Shown piece after piece: positions 4,975 through 7,023 of a stretch of 7,023 nt of DNA. The first letter of the stretch is position 1, and each line of letters begins with the position of its first letter. Under the pieces are notes generated by a model. That model was not told the DNA's origin and made no database searches. It saw only the letters and a program-made list of their open reading frames with translations. The DNA is from 2-01-FULL-49-22 sp964639445 (GTDB lineage Bacteria; Patescibacteriota; Saccharimonadia; Saccharimonadales; UBA10212): contig CAZXDA010000034.1 in NCBI GenBank assembly GCA_964639445.1, positions 1-7,023 on the forward strand, in the 5' to 3' direction. A program made the translations under genes and the position numbers.

Positions 4975-5059
4975 TGGTGGGCGAGGTGGGACTTGAACCC
5001 ACAAACCTTACGGCACCAGCCCCTCGAACTGGCGTGTTTACCGATTTCACCACTCGCCC
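4975..5059 (-). tRNA. tRNA-Leu(GAG), with C33
   Basis: An 85-base class II tRNA. Acceptor GGGCGAG/CTCGCCC, D stem GTG/CAC with GG in the loop, a variable arm of 13 bases, T stem GTGGG/CCCAC with loop TTCAAGT, A73 and CCA all fit. The anticodon stem CCAGT/GCTGG encloses TCGAGGG, placing GAG at 34-36 (5025-5023) and C at position 33 (5026), where U is almost universal. It reads CUC and CUU leucine codons and shares its acceptor stem with tRNA-Leu(UAA). It is first in the Leu-Phe-Gly transcript. Confidence 0.94.
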
Positions 5060-5068
5060 AAATACAAG

Positions 5069-5097
5069 TTAAATTATATCATCTCATCTGTTATAAT
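5069..5097 (+). promoter_or_regulatory. Promoter of tRNA-Val
   Basis: TTAAAT (5069-5074) and a perfect TATAAT (5092-5097) are separated by 17 bases. The -10 ends 13 bases before the tRNA 5' end, giving a leader of about seven bases. The element overlaps the divergent tRNA-Leu promoter, so polymerases at the two may exclude each other. Confidence 0.65.
5073..5081 (-). promoter_or_regulatory. Extended -10 promoter of the tRNA-Leu-Phe-Gly cluster
   Basis: On the minus strand, TGATATAAT (5081 to 5073) is a perfect extended -10 element (TG, one base, TATAAT). It lies 13 bases before the tRNA-Leu 5' end, giving a leader of about seven bases. No good -35 is seen, as is common with extended -10 promoters. 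It is back to back with the tRNA-Val promoter. Confidence 0.65.
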
Positions 5098-5110
5098 ACC
5101 TCTAAATAGT

Positions 5111-5187
5111 GGGTTCGTAGCTCAGCTGGCTAGAGCATCTGATTTACACTCAGAAGGTCGTAGGTTCAAGTCCTACCGAACCCACCA
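5111..5187 (+). tRNA. tRNA-Val(UAC)
   Basis: A 77-base tRNA with acceptor GGGTTCG/CGAACCC, D loop AGCTGGCTA, anticodon stem TCTGA/TCAGA around TTTACAC (anticodon TAC), T loop TTCAAGT, A73 and encoded CCA. Conserved tertiary positions look normal. Its last base directly abuts the stop codon of the convergent membrane protein gene, and no terminator is visible for either transcript. Confidence 0.97.
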
Positions 5188-5427
5188 TTACTGTTTGCGG
5201 CGTTGGCGGTAGGACGTTAAGCCATGCAAGGCCACAACTGCCCAAATAATATTAATAACGACCGGCACATAAACCTTTAAGTGCCACTCATAAATTGTGA
5301 TTAGAATCGCGCCTATTAGATTGTCTAACTCGTACCATTTAGACTTGCCTGTCCACTTGCCAATACTTATACGGTAAAAGCCAAAGAGTATTAACAGAGC
5401 GCCCACAATTCCAATAAACGTATACAT
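5188..5427 (-). CDS. Small membrane protein resembling the CBU_0592 family
   Basis: A 79-residue protein with three hydrophobic segments at about residues 3-21, 33-50 and 53-72 and a basic tail (RQRRKQ). The pattern of an IGIVGALLILFGFYR-like first helix, an LDNLIGAILI second helix and an IIWAVVALHGL third helix matches the small CBU_0592-type family as I recall it; that family has no established biochemical function. An AAGGAG-type ribosome-binding site lies just before the ATG and overlaps the end of the FAD oxidase gene, whose stop codon is only eight bases upstream, so the two are almost certainly co-transcribed. Its own stop codon touches the 3' end of tRNA-Val on the other strand. A role alongside the oxidase is suggested by the operon only. 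Confidence 0.75.
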   Translation of the reverse strand: MYTFIGIVGALLILFGFYRISIGKWTGKSKWYELDNLIGAILITIYEWHLKVYVPVVINIIWAVVALHGLTSYRQRRKQ

Positions 5428-5435
5428 CCTTCTCC

Positions 5436-7023
5436 TTAGCTTCTAGGTAAGTGCTCGTAATGATGAGATAGATCGTATTCGCTACGCATTAGAGCCTTTA
5501 CTTCATCCAGTGTAGCAGTTTTGACGCCCGGGTTTAAAATCCCGTAAGGGTCGAAAATCTTCTTAACTTTATTGATTAGTTCGAAGTACTCTGGGCTGTG
5601 TAGATTGGCAATGTAGGGCGCGCGGATGCGGCCATCGCCGGCGGCGGCTGAAAGTGAACCGCCCATTTCTTTAACAACATCATAGATTGCTTCAGAAATT
5701 TTAAACATTTTTTGCCTATCGCCAACTTGCGCCAAATCTATAATCGGTTGCATTCGGACTATACCATCGCCAGCATGCCCCCACGCAGCGGCTGCTAGAT
5801 CGTTGCTTTGATAAATTTCTGTCGCTCTGTTCAAAAACTCGACCAGTTTATCGACCGGCACGCAGACATCCTCGGCTATTGGTACGGCTTGGGCTGGCCC
5901 TTGCAGATGGGTTAAAATAGCGCCCACACTATAACGGATTTTATGCAGCCTTTCCATATCTTCAGAGCTTAAAGCTATCTGGCAGACACCCTCATACTTA
6001 CCAACTATTTTCTGCAATTTTTTGATTTTCTTCTTCTGTTCATTCTGTTTTAGGTCATCAAACTCTACAAAAAGATGGATGGCTGCCAGCGGATTTTCCA
6101 GCACGCCCCGCAGTTGCGTGGGATTAATTTGCCCGACTAATTCAATAACGGCGCGGTTTAGCATATCGCAGACGCTTGGCTTAAGTTGCAGTAGTTGAAG
6201 TAGGATAGCCTGCAAATCATTGATGTTATTAATGCTTATCACTGCCATGCTGGTGAGAGGCTGGTGTGGGATCACGCGCATCACTGCTTCAGTAATAATG
6301 CCCAAAGAGCCTTGGGCGCCGATAAACAGTGGCGTAAGATCGAATTCTTTTTTGGATTTAATGTCGAATAAGTTGTATCCGACTGCGTTGTGTCTAGCTT
6401 TAAGGTGCTGTTTTTCGTTGGCAATGAGCTCGGCATTTTCTTCCAAAAGAGCGTCGATTGCTCGGTAAATTTCGCCTTCAAATGTAGCCAATCCCATTTT
6501 GTGGCTTAGTTCCCGCCTACTTATCTGTTCTGTTTCAATCACTTCTCCATTAGCTAAAACAACTCGCAAACTTTCGACATATTGCCCCATAGAGCCATAT
6601 TTAACCGTTTTTTCGCCTGTGGCATTAGTTGCTAGGGCGCCGCCAATAGTGGCATAAGCCGAAGAAGCGGGGTAGGGCGGTAAGAAAAAACCATGAGAAT
6701 AAAGATTTTCCTCGACCTTATCAATGGTAGCGCCGGGTTCAACGACCATTAACCTCTTTTTGGGCTCCAAGCCAAGGATTTTGTTCATGTGAGCCGTGAA
6801 AAGTAACAGAATTCCACTGCTTAAGGACACTCCTGATGTGTTGCTACCGCCGCCCCGGGCGGTGATTGGTAAGGTTCGCCCGCGTTGAGACAGCTGCCAG
6901 GCAAAGCGGGCAGTTTTGCGCACATCAGCCTCGTCTCTTGGGTAGACAACTACCGAAGGGGTGAGCTCTAAAATACTGGCGTCATGGGCAAAATGCCGCT
7001 TAACTTCTAGGTTGTCAGTAACC
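5436..7023 (-). CDS. FAD-binding oxidase, GlcD/D-lactate dehydrogenase type, N-terminus cut off
   Basis: At least 528 residues are visible and the frame is open to the right edge; the GTG at 6923 is internal. The fragment combines an FAD-binding PF01565-type domain with a PF02913-type C-terminal domain, as in enzymes oxidising 2-hydroxy acids such as D-lactate or glycolate. Landmarks, numbered from the edge: HDASILELTPSVVVYPRD at 13-30, the FAD loop RGGGSNTSG at 56-64, VEPGATI at 94-100, ATIGGALATNATG at 124-136, GSLGIITEA at 238-246, AEDVCVP at 383-389, GHAGDG at 415-420 and FDPYGILNPG at 490-499. The usual second motif histidines are missing: GHAGDG continues IVR instead of N-x-H, and the SGEHG-like motif reads SAAAGDGR (458-465). 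No iron-sulfur domain is fused at the C-terminus. Substrate and electron acceptor cannot be named. It is followed by the small membrane protein in one operon. Confidence 0.9.
   Translation of the reverse strand, partial: VTDNLEVKRHFAHDASILELTPSVVVYPRDEADVRKTARFAWQLSQRGRTLPITARGGGSNTSGVSLSSGILLLFTAHMNKILGLEPKKRLMVVEPGATIDKVEENLYSHGFFLPPYPASSAYATIGGALATNATGEKTVKYGSMGQYVESLRVVLANGEVIETEQISRRELSHKMGLATFEGEIYRAIDALLEENAELIANEKQHLKARHNAVGYNLFDIKSKKEFDLTPLFIGAQGSLGIITEAVMRVIPHQPLTSMAVISINNINDLQAILLQLLQLKPSVCDMLNRAVIELVGQINPTQLRGVLENPLAAIHLFVEFDDLKQNEQKKKIKKLQKIVGKYEGVCQIALSSEDMERLHKIRYSVGAILTHLQGPAQAVPIAEDVCVPVDKLVEFLNRATEIYQSNDLAAAAWGHAGDGIVRMQPIIDLAQVGDRQKMFKISEAIYDVVKEMGGSLSAAAGDGRIRAPYIANLHSPEYFELINKVKKIFDPYGILNPGVKTATLDEVKALMRSEYDLSHHYEHLPRS

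Noticed and set aside
6220..6481. Two frames (82 codons plus, 66 codons minus) inside the FAD oxidase gene
   Set aside because: Both overlap a well-supported oxidase in other frames and resemble no family.
6921..6923. GTG as start of the FAD oxidase
   Set aside because: The 33 upstream residues, including HDAS and VVVYPRD, are the normal N-terminal part of the FAD domain.
1..7023. Recoded UGA (as in Gracilibacteria or SR1)
   Set aside because: Every gene closes in the standard code with a sensible C-terminus, and no UCA-anticodon tRNA is present.
1..7023. CRISPR array, insertion sequence, rRNA or riboswitch
   Set aside because: I looked for regular repeats, transposase frames, terminal inverted repeats and conserved RNA motifs and saw none.

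Overview
The window reads as a compact bacterial chromosome segment of moderate GC. It carries six tRNA genes with encoded CCA ends, four complete single-domain protein genes plus a cytochrome b, and two genes cut by the window edges. Standard genetic code fits throughout, since no frame needs UGA read as sense. Short intergenic gaps, two apparently leaderless genes (-10 hexamer six bases before ATG), small orphan membrane proteins and odd tRNA tertiary positions suggest a reduced-genome lineage. Candidate Phyla Radiation (Patescibacteria), perhaps Saccharibacteria, is my best guess. That placement is inference from style and gene mix, because no 16S rRNA or ribosomal protein gene is present.

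Layout, left to right. (1) 1-1248 (+): C-terminal part of a family 5 peptide-type solute-binding protein, ending at a perfect 26-bp palindrome (1254-1279). (2) 1265-1756 (-): a free-standing HNH endonuclease whose stop codon lies inside that palindrome. (3) 1824-1985 (+): tRNA-Cys(GCA) and tRNA-Leu(UAA), directly abutting. (4) 2071-2208 (+): a 45-residue single-helix membrane protein. (5) 2351-3508 (+): a cytochrome b of b6-plus-subunit-IV type without a Rieske partner in view. (6) 3525-4118 (-): a RibD/DHFR-like reductase. (7) 4260-4709 (+): an orphan four-helix membrane protein. (8) 4794-5059 (-): tRNA-Leu(GAG), tRNA-Phe(GAA) and tRNA-Gly(GCC), ending at a strong terminator. (9) 5111-5187 (+): tRNA-Val(UAC). 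(10) 5188-5427 (-): a small CBU_0592-like membrane protein, downstream of (11) 5436-7023 (-): a GlcD/D-lactate-dehydrogenase-like FAD oxidase cut by the right edge.

How the parts may work together. The FAD oxidase (oxidation of a 2-hydroxy acid) and the cytochrome b (quinone/heme electron transfer) hint at a residual or specialised electron-transfer capacity, but they are not in one operon and the link is inference. The solute-binding protein points to peptide uptake. The most striking signals are in the tRNAs. tRNA-Cys and tRNA-Gly each replace the near-universal G19:C56 elbow pair with a different Watson-Crick pair (A19:U56 and U19:A56), and tRNA-Leu(GAG) has C33 instead of U33. All three tRNA transcription units place a -10 hexamer exactly 13 bases before the tRNA 5' end.
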